DNA of 64,000 nt. Source: Rhodovulum sp. ES.010. GTDB lineage: Bacteria; Pseudomonadota; Alphaproteobacteria; Rhodobacterales; Rhodobacteraceae. A program made the position numbers and the translations under genes. Under the pieces are notes generated by a model that did no database searches, was not told the origin of the DNA, and worked only from the letters and a program-made list of their open reading frames with translations. Each line of letters opens with the position of its first letter. Positions within the stretch are counted from its first letter, which is position 1. Shown here in pieces: positions 30,914 through 40,543 of the stretch. Where the stretch lies: positions 1,436,001 through 1,500,000 of the forward strand of contig NZ_FSRS01000001.1 in assembly GCF_900142935.1 (NCBI RefSeq). Direction: 5' to 3'.

Positions 30914-32638
30914 ATGAAGATATTCGCGACTGTTCTCTTGCTGATGCTGGCCGCGCTTGTGCCCGCGCGGGCGCAGGACCGGGCCTGGGTCCAGATCGAG
31001 GCGCACCCGACGCTGGCCGAAGCCGAGGCGCGCGCCCGCGCCTATGCCGGGGTGTTTCCCAACGTGGGCGCCTACCGGATCGCGTCGGGCTGGTATTCCA
31101 TCGCGATCGGGCCTTATGGCGACGACGAGGCGCAGGCGGCGCTCCGGCGGATGCGGGGCGAGCGATTGATCCCGGGCGACAGCTTCGTCTCGGACGGCGC
31201 CGATTTCCGCGAGCGGGTCTGGCCGGCCGGTGCCGCGGCGATGACGCCCGCGCCCGAGGTCCCGGAGCCTGGCGCGGAGGAGACGGCCGCCGCGCCGCCC
31301 GCACCGGTCGAGGAAACAGCCGCCGAAGCGCGCCGTTCGGAGCGCGCCCTCGACCGCAAGGCACGCGCGCTGTTGCAGACCGCGCTGCAGTGGGAGGGCC
31401 ATTACACGCAAGCGATCGACGCCGCCTTCGGGCCCGGCACGCGGCGGGCGATGGCCGAGTGGCAGGCCGCACAGGGCTACGAGCCGACCGGCATCCTGAC
31501 CACCCGCCAGCGCGCCGAGCTTCTCGCCGCGTACCGGGCCGAGATCGGGCGGTTGGGCATGCAGGCGATCGAGGAGCGCAAGGCCGGCATCCGCATCAAG
31601 ATGCCGCTCGGACTCGTGGCATTCGACCGGTATGAACCGCCCTTCGTCCATTACGAGGCGCGGGGCGACAGCGGCGTGCGCACTCTTCTGATCAGCCAGC
31701 GGGGCGATCAGGCGACATTGTACGGCCTCTACGACATCATGCAGACGCTGGAGATCGTGCCGCTCAACGGCACGCGCGAGCGTGATGCGCGGTCCTTCAC
31801 GCTGGCGGGGCGGAACGCCCGGATCCAGTCCTACACCCATGCCCGCCTGGTCGCGGGCGCGATCAAGGGCTTCACTTTGGTCTGGCCGGCGGATGAGGAC
31901 GAAAAGCTGATGATGCGCGCGGCGATGATGATGCGCGACAGCCTGGAGTCGGTGCCCAACGCCGCGCTGGACGAGACGCTGGGCGAGGCCACCGACGAAC
32001 AGCGCGCCAACATGCTGTCGGGGTTGGAAATCCGCCAGCCGGAAACCACCCATTCGGGCTTCTTCGTCGACGCGGCGGGGGCAGTGCTGACGACCGAGAC
32101 CGGCCTGACCGATTGCCAGCGCATCACCATCGGCCACGATGTCGAGGTGACGCTGGCCGCGCGGGACCCGGCGCTGGGCCTGGCCGTCCTGACCCCGGCG
32201 ATCACGCTCGCGCCGATCGAGTTCGCCCGCTTCCAGTCGCGGGTGCCGCGGCTGCGCTCCGACGTCGCGGTGGCGGGCTTCTCCTATGGCGAGGTGCTGG
32301 ACCTCCCGGTGCTGACCCATGGCACGCTCGCCGACCTCAAGGGGCTCGACGGCGAGCAGAATGTCGCGCGGCTCGAGATCGAGGCGCTCCCGGGCGACAC
32401 CGGAGGCCCGGTGATGGATGGTGCAGGCGGGGTGCTCGGCGTGCTGCTGGCCCCCGACGAGGGCCCGCGGCAATTGCCCCACAGCGTGCGCTACGCCGCC
32501 GACGTGACGGCCGTCGGCGCGTTCCTGTCCGGGGCCGGGATCGACATGCGCACCGCCGAGACCGAGGGCGCCATGCCCCCGGCACAGCTGACCCGGCGCG
32601 CCGCGGACATGACCGTGCCGGTCTCCTGCTGGAACTGA
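30914..32638 (+). CDS. Secreted SPOR-like / peptidoglycan-binding / trypsin-fold protein lacking the catalytic triad
   Basis: A 574-residue exported protein. Signal peptide MKIFATVLLLMLAALVPARA; then a SPOR-like repeat (WVQIEAHPTLAEAEARARAY to YSIAIGPYG); an Ala/Pro/Glu linker; a PG_binding_1-like domain (LLQTALQWEGHYTQAIDAAF, GILTTRQRAELLAAY); and a C-terminal trypsin/HtrA-like fold. In the last, the LTxAH position reads VLTTET (Thr396), DxxxDLA reads DPALGLAVL (Gly422) and GNSGGP reads GDTGGP (Thr496), so His, Asp and Ser are all replaced. It is probably a wall-associated pseudoprotease. Start 30896 (MEFPGL) is an alternative. Confidence 0.8.
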   Translation: MKIFATVLLLMLAALVPARAQDRAWVQIEAHPTLAEAEARARAYAGVFPNVGAYRIASGWYSIAIGPYGDDEAQAALRRMRGERLIPGDSFVSDGADFRERVWPAGAAAMTPAPEVPEPGAEETAAAPPAPVEETAAEARRSERALDRKARALLQTALQWEGHYTQAIDAAFGPGTRRAMAEWQAAQGYEPTGILTTRQRAELLAAYRAEIGRLGMQAIEERKAGIRIKMPLGLVAFDRYEPPFVHYEARGDSGVRTLLISQRGDQATLYGLYDIMQTLEIVPLNGTRERDARSFTLAGRNARIQSYTHARLVAGAIKGFTLVWPADEDEKLMMRAAMMMRDSLESVPNAALDETLGEATDEQRANMLSGLEIRQPETTHSGFFVDAAGAVLTTETGLTDCQRITIGHDVEVTLAARDPALGLAVLTPAITLAPIEFARFQSRVPRLRSDVAVAGFSYGEVLDLPVLTHGTLADLKGLDGEQNVARLEIEALPGDTGGPVMDGAGGVLGVLLAPDEGPRQLPHSVRYAADVTAVGAFLSGAGIDMRTAETEGAMPPAQLTRRAADMTVPVSCWN

Positions 32639-32645
32639 GCCGCCG

Positions 32646-34094
32646 TCAGACCCGCCAGAACCGGACGGTGAAGATCGCGAAGACGACCAGAAGCTCCAGC
32701 CGGCCGATCAGCATGGCCACGCAGAGGATCCATTTCGCCGGATCGCTCAACCCGGCGAAGTTGCCGGCCGGCCCGATCTGGTCGCCGAGGCCCGGCCCGA
32801 TATTCCCCAGCGCCGTGGCCGCCCCCGACAGCGCCGTGGTGGCGTCGAGTCCGGTCGCGCTCAACAGCACCGACGTCACCCCCAGCGTGACCACGAAGAA
32901 CACGAAGAAGGACATCACGGAGGACAGAACGTCCTCGTCGACCGGCCGGCCATTGAAGCGCGGCTGGAACATGCCGTGGGGTGCATAGATCGACCGGATC
33001 CGCACCAGGATCGCCGAGAACAGGATCTGGTAGCGGAAGACCTTGATCGAACAGGTCGTGGAGCCCGAGCACCCGCCGATCAGACCGATGAAGAAGAACA
33101 GGGCGACGGGGAATGCCCCCCAGAGTTGATAATCGGCGCTCGCATAGCCCGTCCCCGACATGATCGAGGTGACGTTGAACACGCTCTCGCGCAACGCGGC
33201 TTCGGAAAGGGCGTCATTGACCAGCACCCGGTAGACCGACATCCCCGTAACGAGCAGCGCGAGCATGGCCAGAAAGGTCCATATCTGGGTGTCGACGAAA
33301 AGCGGCCGCGCGCTCCCGGCGACGAGTTGGACGTAGCGGACGAAGGGCAGGCTCGCGAGGACCATGTAGATCGCGGCGGCGTATTCCGGTGCCCCTTTGA
33401 ACGCGGCGAACGAAGCGTCATGGGTCGAGAAGCCGCCCGTGGCGACCGTGGTGAGCGCATGGTTCAGGGCATCGAAGGGCGTCATCCCGACCGCGCTGTA
33501 GGTGAGCGCGCAGGCCAGCGTCAGCCCCACGTAGATCACCGATATCTGCGAGGCGATCTGCGCGGCGCGCGGCAGCACCTTGCCCGAGGTCTCGAACGCC
33601 TCGGAGCGGAAGATCTGCATCCCCCCGACCCGCAGTTCCGGCAGGAAGGCCATAGCGACGACGATGATGCCGATCCCGCCGAACCATTGCATCATCGACC
33701 GCCAGAGCAGCGCGCCGTTGGGCATGGCATCGAGGCCGGAAAACACCGTCGACCCGGTTGTGGTCAGGCCCGACATTGCCTCGAAGAAAGCATCGACGGG
33801 GCGGGCCTCGGGGCTGCCGAGCACGAAGGGCAAGGCCCCGAAGACTGGCAGCACCAGCCATACCCCGGATGTCAGCAGGAAGGTCTGTTGCAATGAAAGA
33901 CGCTCGTCCACGCCATTGGCGCAGGCCAAGGCGACCAGCCCGCCGACGAGCCCGGTGAGAACGGACGATTCCAGGAAGGCCGACCAGTTCGGGTTCCCCG
34001 CCGCGAGATCGAAGATCATCGGCAGGAGCATCGTCGCGCCTAGGATCGCGACCAGCAGGCCGATCACGTATCCGATGGGGCGCAGGTCAAACAT
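32646..34094 (-). CDS. trkH: Trk-type potassium uptake protein TrkH
   Basis: Membrane pore subunit of the Trk K+ importer. The 482-residue length equals the normal TrkH. It has the repeated pore regions: AMSGLTTTGSTVFSGLD, TTVATGGFSTHDASF, MSGTGYASADYQLWG and the last filter-like GNIGPGLGD, with helices between and a cytoplasmic loop GGCSGSTTCSIKVFR. The regulatory partner TrkA is not in this window. It is convergent with the trypsin-fold gene (7 bases apart) and lies downstream of folE2. Confidence 0.94.
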   Translation of the reverse strand: MFDLRPIGYVIGLLVAILGATMLLPMIFDLAAGNPNWSAFLESSVLTGLVGGLVALACANGVDERLSLQQTFLLTSGVWLVLPVFGALPFVLGSPEARPVDAFFEAMSGLTTTGSTVFSGLDAMPNGALLWRSMMQWFGGIGIIVVAMAFLPELRVGGMQIFRSEAFETSGKVLPRAAQIASQISVIYVGLTLACALTYSAVGMTPFDALNHALTTVATGGFSTHDASFAAFKGAPEYAAAIYMVLASLPFVRYVQLVAGSARPLFVDTQIWTFLAMLALLVTGMSVYRVLVNDALSEAALRESVFNVTSIMSGTGYASADYQLWGAFPVALFFFIGLIGGCSGSTTCSIKVFRYQILFSAILVRIRSIYAPHGMFQPRFNGRPVDEDVLSSVMSFFVFFVVTLGVTSVLLSATGLDATTALSGAATALGNIGPGLGDQIGPAGNFAGLSDPAKWILCVAMLIGRLELLVVFAIFTVRFWRV

Positions 34095-34155
34095 GGCGCG
34101 CAGGCTTGTCCCGGCCGCGTGCGGCTGTCAAGCGGGCGCTCAGCCCCGGTGGATG

Positions 34156-35259
<1,104 letters not shown>

Positions 35260-35359
35260 CCCAGGCACCTCCCCTTCGCTCGTCTTGCCGTGGCTAAAGA
35301 TGGGCGGTGGGCGCAGAATGTCCACTTGAAATGACAGATTTTCCGGGCCCCGGACCCGA

Positions 35360-36529
35360 TCACACCGAATCGAGCGCCGATCTGAGATCGGAGATCAGGT
35401 CGTCGGGGTCCTCCAGCCCGACGCTGAGCCGCACCAGTCCGGGGGTGATACCCAAGGTCGCGCGGCGCTCTTCGGAAAGCCGTTGATGGGTGGTCGTCGC
35501 CGGGTGCGTCGCGATGCTCTTGGCGTCGCCAAGGTTGTTCGAGATCTTCCAGATTTCCAGCCCGTCGAGCAGGCGGAACGCCCCCGCCTGCCCCTCCGGT
35601 ACGAGGACGGACAGAACCGTGCCGCCGGCGGGGAAAAGCGCGTGCTGCGGATGGGTTGCGAGACCCGGATAGATCACATGGTCCAGCCGGCCATCCGCCA
35701 CCAGCGCCCCGGCGATGGTGCGCGCGCTTTCGGCCTGCGCGCGCACCCGCAGGTCGAGCGTTTCCAGCCCCTTGAGCATCACCCACGCGTTGAACGGGCT
35801 GATCGCACCGCCGGTATGCTTCATGTAGGTTTCGACCGGCCCCCGCACCGTTGCGCGGGGGCCGAGGATCGCACCGCCGAGGCATCGCCCCTGGCCGTCC
35901 ACATGCTTGGTCGTCGAGTAGACAACGAGATCGGCGCCCTTGGCCACGGCGTCCGAGAACACCGGCGTCGCGAACACGTTGTCGACGATCACCGCGGCGC
36001 CGGCCGCATGCGCGATCGCAGCCACGGCGGCGGTGTCGATCACCTCCAGCGTGGGATTCGAAACCGTCTCGAAGAAGACCGCGCGCGTGCCCGGTGTGAC
36101 GGCGGCGCGCCACTGGTCCAGATCGGTTCCGTCGACGAAGGCGACCTCGACGCCCATGCGCGGCATCAGTTCCTCGAGGATCCACAGGCACGACCCGAAC
36201 AGCGCCCGCGCGGCCACCACCCGGTCGCCGGCCCGGACCGTCGCCATCAACGCGCCGTTGACCGCGGCCATGCCAGAAGCGGTGGCGAAACACGCCTCTG
36301 CCCCTTCGATCGTCGCCATCCGGTCCTCAAAGATCGCCACCGTCGGATTGCCATAGCGGGCATAGATGAACTCGTCCTCGCCCGCCTCGATGAAGCGGGC
36401 CTCAGCCGCCTCGGCCGAGGGGTAGTCGAAGCCCTGGGTAAGAAACATCGCCTCGGACATCTCGCCGTACTGACTGCGCCGCGCGCCCCCATGCACCGCT
36501 TGCGTCCGCTTGCTCCACGTTCCCGTCAT
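35360..36529 (-). CDS. metZ: O-succinylhomoserine sulfhydrylase
   Basis: A PLP enzyme of the cystathionine gamma-synthase family making homocysteine from an activated homoserine and sulfide. The 389-residue protein has FDYPSAEAAEARF, YARYGNPT, GMAAVNGALMATV, the VIVDNVFATPVF segment and the PLP lysine in VYSTTKHVDGQGRCLGG. These residues fit MetZ better than MetB or MetY, though acyl preference (succinyl or acetyl) is inferred. ATG 36529 has GGGAGG upstream. It is preceded by a SAM-II riboswitch and a terminator hairpin, so SAM should repress it. Confidence 0.92.
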   Translation of the reverse strand: MTGTWSKRTQAVHGGARRSQYGEMSEAMFLTQGFDYPSAEAAEARFIEAGEDEFIYARYGNPTVAIFEDRMATIEGAEACFATASGMAAVNGALMATVRAGDRVVAARALFGSCLWILEELMPRMGVEVAFVDGTDLDQWRAAVTPGTRAVFFETVSNPTLEVIDTAAVAAIAHAAGAAVIVDNVFATPVFSDAVAKGADLVVYSTTKHVDGQGRCLGGAILGPRATVRGPVETYMKHTGGAISPFNAWVMLKGLETLDLRVRAQAESARTIAGALVADGRLDHVIYPGLATHPQHALFPAGGTVLSVLVPEGQAGAFRLLDGLEIWKISNNLGDAKSIATHPATTTHQRLSEERRATLGITPGLVRLSVGLEDPDDLISDLRSALDSV

Positions 36530-36546
36530 CCGCGCCTCCCGCGCAC

Positions 36547-36581
36547 AAGAAAGCCCCCACCGTCCAAGACGCCGGGGGCTT
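36547..36581 (-). terminator. Attenuator-type terminator between the SAM-II riboswitch and metZ
   Basis: On the - strand AAGCCCCC (36581-36574) pairs with GGGGGCTT (36558-36551) around a 15-base loop and is followed by TCTT. It lies between the aptamer and the metZ start, so SAM binding could be coupled to premature termination. Confidence 0.75.
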
Positions 36582-36589
36582 ACCCAGAC

Positions 36590-36648
36590 CTCTTTAGCGG
36601 CATGTTTAACGTGGCCCGCAATCCGGTGAACAAATCGCCACGGCTCTT
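36590..36648 (-). ncRNA. SAM-II riboswitch (metA motif)
   Basis: On the - strand the sequence reads CCGTGGCGATTTG, then CCGGATTGCGG, GCCACGTTAAAC and GCCGCTAAAGAGG. This order and spacing match the alphaproteobacterial SAM-II consensus (GTGGTGATTTG, CCACGTTAAA, GCTAAA) including the pseudoknot-forming segments. It lies about 60 bases upstream of metZ and predicts SAM-dependent repression of homocysteine synthesis. Confidence 0.93.
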
Positions 36649-36771
36649 GGGAACGAACTAAGCGCAACGGCTGTTGCCGTCAAGTCGCGTCACGCAGGTG
36701 TAACAGGGCCTTCATGCCTGTGTCGTATGTCTACCCTATTGCGCACCACAAGATGTAGTGGGAGCTCCCGG

Positions 36772-37719
36772 ATGCCCCTCGTCCGTGTCAACGCCGTTGC
36801 CGATTGTCCGTGTCCCGTGGGCGGGAGTGCGCCACTGGACGCACAGCTTGACGCGGGCCTAGCCAGCCTGCCCAGCCGGGCGCCGATCGCGGTGCTGCTT
36901 CACGGCTTCCGCTTCAGCCCGCGACGCGACCGAAAAAGCCCGCATCGCCACATCCTCTCGCTCTCGCCCGAGGCGGAAAGCTGGAAGGCGGTGTCTTGGC
37001 CGCGCGCTCTCGGCTTCACCGGGCAGTCGCCCGCCGAGGGCCTGTGCGTCGCCTTTGGCTGGGAGGCGGGCGGCTCGATCTGGCGGGCCTATGACGAGGC
37101 CGCACAGGCAAGCGCGGCCCTGGCTCGGCTGGTAGAGGAGATCCGCGCCCGCGCCCCGAACCGCACGGTCGATCTTGTCGGCCATTCGCTGGGCGCGCGG
37201 GTGGCGCTGGCGGCGATCGCCGATCTGCCTGCGGGCGCAGTGGGACACGCTGTGCTGATGGCCCCGGCCGAGTTCGCGCCGCGCGCGCACGCGGTTCTGG
37301 ACACCCCCGCCGGGCGCCGTGCGCGCATCCTGAACGTGACCAGCCGCGAGAACGATCCCTACGATCTCGCGCTCGAAATGCTGGTCGGCCCGGTGCGCGG
37401 TGGCGGACGGGCTCTCGGCCACGGGCTGGAGGACGCTCCGACCGGCTGGGTCGATCTTCAGATCGATCATGCCGAGACGCTGGCCGCGCTTGCCCAGATG
37501 GGCCACGCGATCGCGCCGCCCGACCGCCGCATCTGCCACTGGAGCCCGTATATCCGCCCCGGCATGCTGGAGCTTTACCGGGCGTTGATCCGGGGCGACC
37601 TGCCCTTCGAGCTGCTGCGCGCCGGGCTGCCGCAGGCCCGCTCGGCCCGCTGGTCGCGGCTTCTGGCCCTGCCGAAACGTCCACTGCCCTTGCCGTTTGC
37701 CGGAAACGCTCCATCCTGA
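36772..37719 (+). CDS. Alpha/beta hydrolase
   Basis: A 315-residue alpha/beta-hydrolase. It has the oxyanion-strand motif IAVLLHGFRFSP near residue 40, and the nucleophile elbow GHSLGAR (VDLVGHSLGARVALAA), with a late conserved His possibly in QIDHAETL. Substrate cannot be told; esterase or lipase-like activity is likely. ATG 36772 follows GGGAG; the upstream frame start at 36727 gives an unconserved tail. No signal peptide, so cytoplasmic. It shares orientation with the GST gene, 25 bases downstream. Confidence 0.78.
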   Translation: MPLVRVNAVADCPCPVGGSAPLDAQLDAGLASLPSRAPIAVLLHGFRFSPRRDRKSPHRHILSLSPEAESWKAVSWPRALGFTGQSPAEGLCVAFGWEAGGSIWRAYDEAAQASAALARLVEEIRARAPNRTVDLVGHSLGARVALAAIADLPAGAVGHAVLMAPAEFAPRAHAVLDTPAGRRARILNVTSRENDPYDLALEMLVGPVRGGGRALGHGLEDAPTGWVDLQIDHAETLAALAQMGHAIAPPDRRICHWSPYIRPGMLELYRALIRGDLPFELLRAGLPQARSARWSRLLALPKRPLPLPFAGNAPS

Positions 37720-37744
37720 AGCGCATGCCTGAAGGGAGCGCGTC

Positions 37745-38449
37745 CTGGAACCGGAGATTGAGCTTTACTATTGGCCCACGCCGAACGGTTGGAAGATTTC
37801 CATCGCGCTCGAGGAGATGGGCCTACCCTACCGGGTGCGCCTCATCGACATCGGCGCCGGCGACCAGTTCGCGCCCGAGTTCCTGAAGATTTCGCCGAAC
37901 AATCGGATGCCGGCCATTGTCGACCCGGACGGACCGGACGGCGCGCCGGTTTCGGTCTTCGAGTCCGGCGCGATCCTGACCTACCTCGCGCGGAAGACCG
38001 GGCAGTTCCACGGCGAGACCGAGCGCGACAGGATCGCGGTGGCGGAATGGCTGTTCTGGCAGGTCGGCGGCGTCGGCCCGATGGCCGGCCAAGCGCATCA
38101 CTTCCTGAAATATGCGCCGTCCCTCGAGCCGCCGCAGGACCTGCCCTACGCCAAGGACCGCTACCGCAACGAGGTTGCGCGGCTTTACGGCGTGCTCGAT
38201 CGCCGACTGGCCGAGACCCGCTTCGTCGCCGGCGATTTCTATTCCATCGCCGACATGGCGATCTGGCCCTGGGCCTCGCTCTGGGAAGGGCAGCAGCAGA
38301 CGCTCGACGACAAGCCGCACATGGCGCGCTGGCTGGGCGAGGTGGGCGCACGCCCGGCGGTGCAGCGCGGGCGCACACTGGCCGAGGACAGGCGCGGCGA
38401 CCTTACGACCGACCGCAAGGCGCAGGCGACGCTGTTCGGCCGGCGGTGA
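37745..38449 (+). CDS. Glutathione S-transferase, YfcG/YghU-like; apparent CTG start
   Basis: A nu-class type GST. The thioredoxin-fold N terminus ELYYWPTPNGWKISIALEE, with the TPNG active-site motif, and NNRMPAIVDPDG and FESGAILTYLA motifs are present, followed by an alpha-helical C domain with DFYSIADMAIWPW. The first strand and active-site loop lie upstream of the first ATG (37817). In frame, a stop at 37730 leaves only one plausible start: CTG at 37745, with AGGGAG ending 6 bases upstream. I therefore call 234 residues from CTG. Likely a glutathione-dependent disulfide reductase; substrate unknown. Confidence 0.8.
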   Translation: MEPEIELYYWPTPNGWKISIALEEMGLPYRVRLIDIGAGDQFAPEFLKISPNNRMPAIVDPDGPDGAPVSVFESGAILTYLARKTGQFHGETERDRIAVAEWLFWQVGGVGPMAGQAHHFLKYAPSLEPPQDLPYAKDRYRNEVARLYGVLDRRLAETRFVAGDFYSIADMAIWPWASLWEGQQQTLDDKPHMARWLGEVGARPAVQRGRTLAEDRRGDLTTDRKAQATLFGRR

Positions 38450-38458
38450 GAGGCGCGC

Positions 38459-39073
38459 TCAGGCGGCGCCGTCCTCGTCCTTCTCGATCCCGTGCTTCTC
38501 GAACAGCTTGCCTTGCGCCATGAAGAAAGCGAAGATCGCCAGCGTCAGGCCGAAGGTCTTGAAATTCACCCACATGTCGGTGGACATCGTCCGCCAGATC
38601 ACCTCGTTGAGCACCGCAAGCCCCACGAAAAAGGCGGTCAGGCGTCGGGTCAGGATCATCCAGCCCTCGCGCGTCAGCGGCATCACCTCTTCCATGACGA
38701 ATTGCAGGTAAGACCGGCCGCGGAGCAGCCCCGCACCCAGGACGCCGGCAAAGAGCGCGTAGATGATCGTGGGCTTCATCTTGAAGAAGCGATCATCGTT
38801 CAGCCAGACGGTGAGCCCGCCAAAGATCACCACGAGCACAGCGGTCGTCACCTGCATCTTGGAGACATGCCCCGTGAGCCGCCACAAAAGCGCCGTCGTC
38901 ATCAGGATCAGCGGGATGAACCCGGCGGTGACCAGGATGAAGCCGTCATACTCAGTGCCTCCGATGGTGAACACGCGGTCGCGCAACATAAGATAGGCCA
39001 CGAAGAATGCCGCGACAGGGCCCAGTTCAAGGCCGAGCTTCAGCCCGGGATGGATGTCTGTCTTCTCTGCCAT
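38459..39073 (-). CDS. yciB: Inner membrane-spanning protein YciB (septation protein A family)
   Basis: A 204-residue integral membrane protein of the YciB/IspZ family, linked to envelope integrity and cell division. It begins KLGLELGPVAAFFVAYL, has WLNDDRFFKMKPTIIYALFA, and LNEVIWRTMSTDMWVNFKTFG, all family hallmarks, with about five membrane segments. It is convergent with the GST gene (9 bases) and downstream of the DMT transporter gene, 3 bases away. The yciB-DMT-(mgtC)-ftsY neighbourhood is common in this bacterial group, by general knowledge. Confidence 0.93.
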   Translation of the reverse strand: MAEKTDIHPGLKLGLELGPVAAFFVAYLMLRDRVFTIGGTEYDGFILVTAGFIPLILMTTALLWRLTGHVSKMQVTTAVLVVIFGGLTVWLNDDRFFKMKPTIIYALFAGVLGAGLLRGRSYLQFVMEEVMPLTREGWMILTRRLTAFFVGLAVLNEVIWRTMSTDMWVNFKTFGLTLAIFAFFMAQGKLFEKHGIEKDEDGAA

Positions 39074-39076
39074 GCC

Positions 39077-39988
39077 TCAGCCTCCGAATTCCACGATCAC
39101 GGCTCCCGCGGCGATCAGCGCCATCAGCGCCATGCGCCGCGGCCCCACCGTCTCACCCAGCACCAACCAGCCGATCAGCGCCGCGAAAACGGTCGAGGTC
39201 TCGCGCAGCACCGCCGCTTCGCCCACCTTGTCCAGCCGCGTGGCCATCATCACTGCACCGAAACTCATGTAGGCGACCAAGCCGCCGACGAAACCCCTGG
39301 CCATCAGCGGGCCGACCGCTGGGCGCACCGGCATCCGCGCCCAGCGCATCAGCGCGATCCAGGGCATCGTGGTCAAGCCGTCGATGAAGAAGAACCAGGC
39401 CAGAAAGGTGAACGGATTGGCCGTCGCCCGAATGCCGTAGGCGTCGTAAGTGGTGTAAAGCGCGACAAACCCGCCCGTCAGCACCGCAAGCGCCAGAGCA
39501 GGTTTCAGCGTGTCGCGGTCCAGTTGCCAGTGCACGAGGTTGTAGGCCGCCAGGCCGAATATGCCCGACAGCAGCACGGCGATGCCAAGCCACTGGGTGA
39601 GCGTGAAGACCTCACCGAACAGGAACCACGCCCCGATCACGGTAAAAAGCGGCCCGGTGCCGCGGACCACCGGGTAGACCACGGTATAGGCGCCCATCGA
39701 ATAGGTGTAGCCCTGCGCGATCTTGTAGCCGAGGTGGATCAGGAACACCCAGCCGAAGATCGGCCACATATGCGGCTCGGGCCAGGGCACCACGAAGAGC
39801 GCGACCGGCGCGGCCATGATGCCGTAGGAGAAGTCGATGGCCCCGCGCGACAGCCAGGGATCGTGCCGGCCCTTCTGCAGCGCGCCGAAGACCGCGTGCA
39901 GGAACGCCGCCGACAACGCCAGGATCAGCGCCAGCCGGTGGCCTGCCTCGATGCCCTCGATGGAGGTGATCCAGTCCGTCACGCGCAA
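39077..39988 (-). CDS. DMT-superfamily (EamA) transporter
   Basis: A 303-residue protein with about ten hydrophobic segments arranged as two EamA halves. The first half includes LSAAFLHAVFGALQKGRHDPW and the second FFFIDGLTTMPWIALM with a final LGETVGPRRMALMALIAAGAVIV. EamA proteins export or import metabolites such as amino acids, but the substrate is unknown here. Start 39988 reads MRVTDWITSIEG. It precedes yciB by 3 bases and is likely co-transcribed; divergent from mgtC. Confidence 0.85.
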   Translation of the reverse strand: MRVTDWITSIEGIEAGHRLALILALSAAFLHAVFGALQKGRHDPWLSRGAIDFSYGIMAAPVALFVVPWPEPHMWPIFGWVFLIHLGYKIAQGYTYSMGAYTVVYPVVRGTGPLFTVIGAWFLFGEVFTLTQWLGIAVLLSGIFGLAAYNLVHWQLDRDTLKPALALAVLTGGFVALYTTYDAYGIRATANPFTFLAWFFFIDGLTTMPWIALMRWARMPVRPAVGPLMARGFVGGLVAYMSFGAVMMATRLDKVGEAAVLRETSTVFAALIGWLVLGETVGPRRMALMALIAAGAVIVEFGG

Positions 39989-40024
39989 ACCTGGTTTTGA
40001 CAGCGACGCCCCGCGGGGTTAGCG

Positions 40025-40516
40025 ATGGGGCCTTCGGACGTGGGGGAGGCCATGCTCGAGACTCTGCTTTCGGAATTCGACGACCCGTTCGGCGATCTGC
40101 CCGCCGCCATCGCGGTTCTGCGGCTGACGGCGGCGACGGTGCTGGGCGGCCTCATCGGGCTGGAGCGCGAGGTGCGTGACAAGCCCGCCGGCCTGCGCAC
40201 CCACATGCTGATCGCCCTGGCCGCCTGCCTCTTCACCCTGATCGCCTTTCAGTTGATGGAGGGGCTCGACCATGAAACGCCGGCCCTGCGCGTGGACCCG
40301 CTGCGCCTGATCGAGGCGGTGACCGCGGGCGTCGCCTTCTTGGCCGCGGGCGCGATCATCGTCAACCGGGGCTCTGTCAGGGGGCTCACGACGGGGGCGG
40401 GCATGTGGCTGGCCGGCGCCATAGGGCTGGCCTGCGGGGCCGGAAATCTGCCGCTCGCCGCGCTGGCGACGGCCGTGGCGCTGGTGGTGCTGGGTCTGTT
40501 GCGGTTTCTGGAATAA
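40025..40516 (+). CDS. MgtC/SapB family membrane protein
   Basis: A 163-residue membrane protein. MgtC hallmarks are LRLTAATVLGGLIGLEREVRDKPAGLRTHML and AGVAFLAAGAIIVNRGSVRGLTTGAGMWLAGAIGLACGAG, seen in parts as GGLIGLEREV and RGLTTGAGMW. MgtC proteins affect Mg2+ homeostasis and membrane ATP synthase in pathogens; in free-living bacteria the role is unclear. Start may instead be the ATG at 40052 (MLETLLSEF), which has a GGGGAGG upstream but very close. Convergent with ftsY by 27 bases. Confidence 0.88.
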   Translation: MGPSDVGEAMLETLLSEFDDPFGDLPAAIAVLRLTAATVLGGLIGLEREVRDKPAGLRTHMLIALAACLFTLIAFQLMEGLDHETPALRVDPLRLIEAVTAGVAFLAAGAIIVNRGSVRGLTTGAGMWLAGAIGLACGAGNLPLAALATAVALVVLGLLRFLE

Positions 40517-40543
40517 GCGGGTTTCGGGGCGACCCGACCCGGC

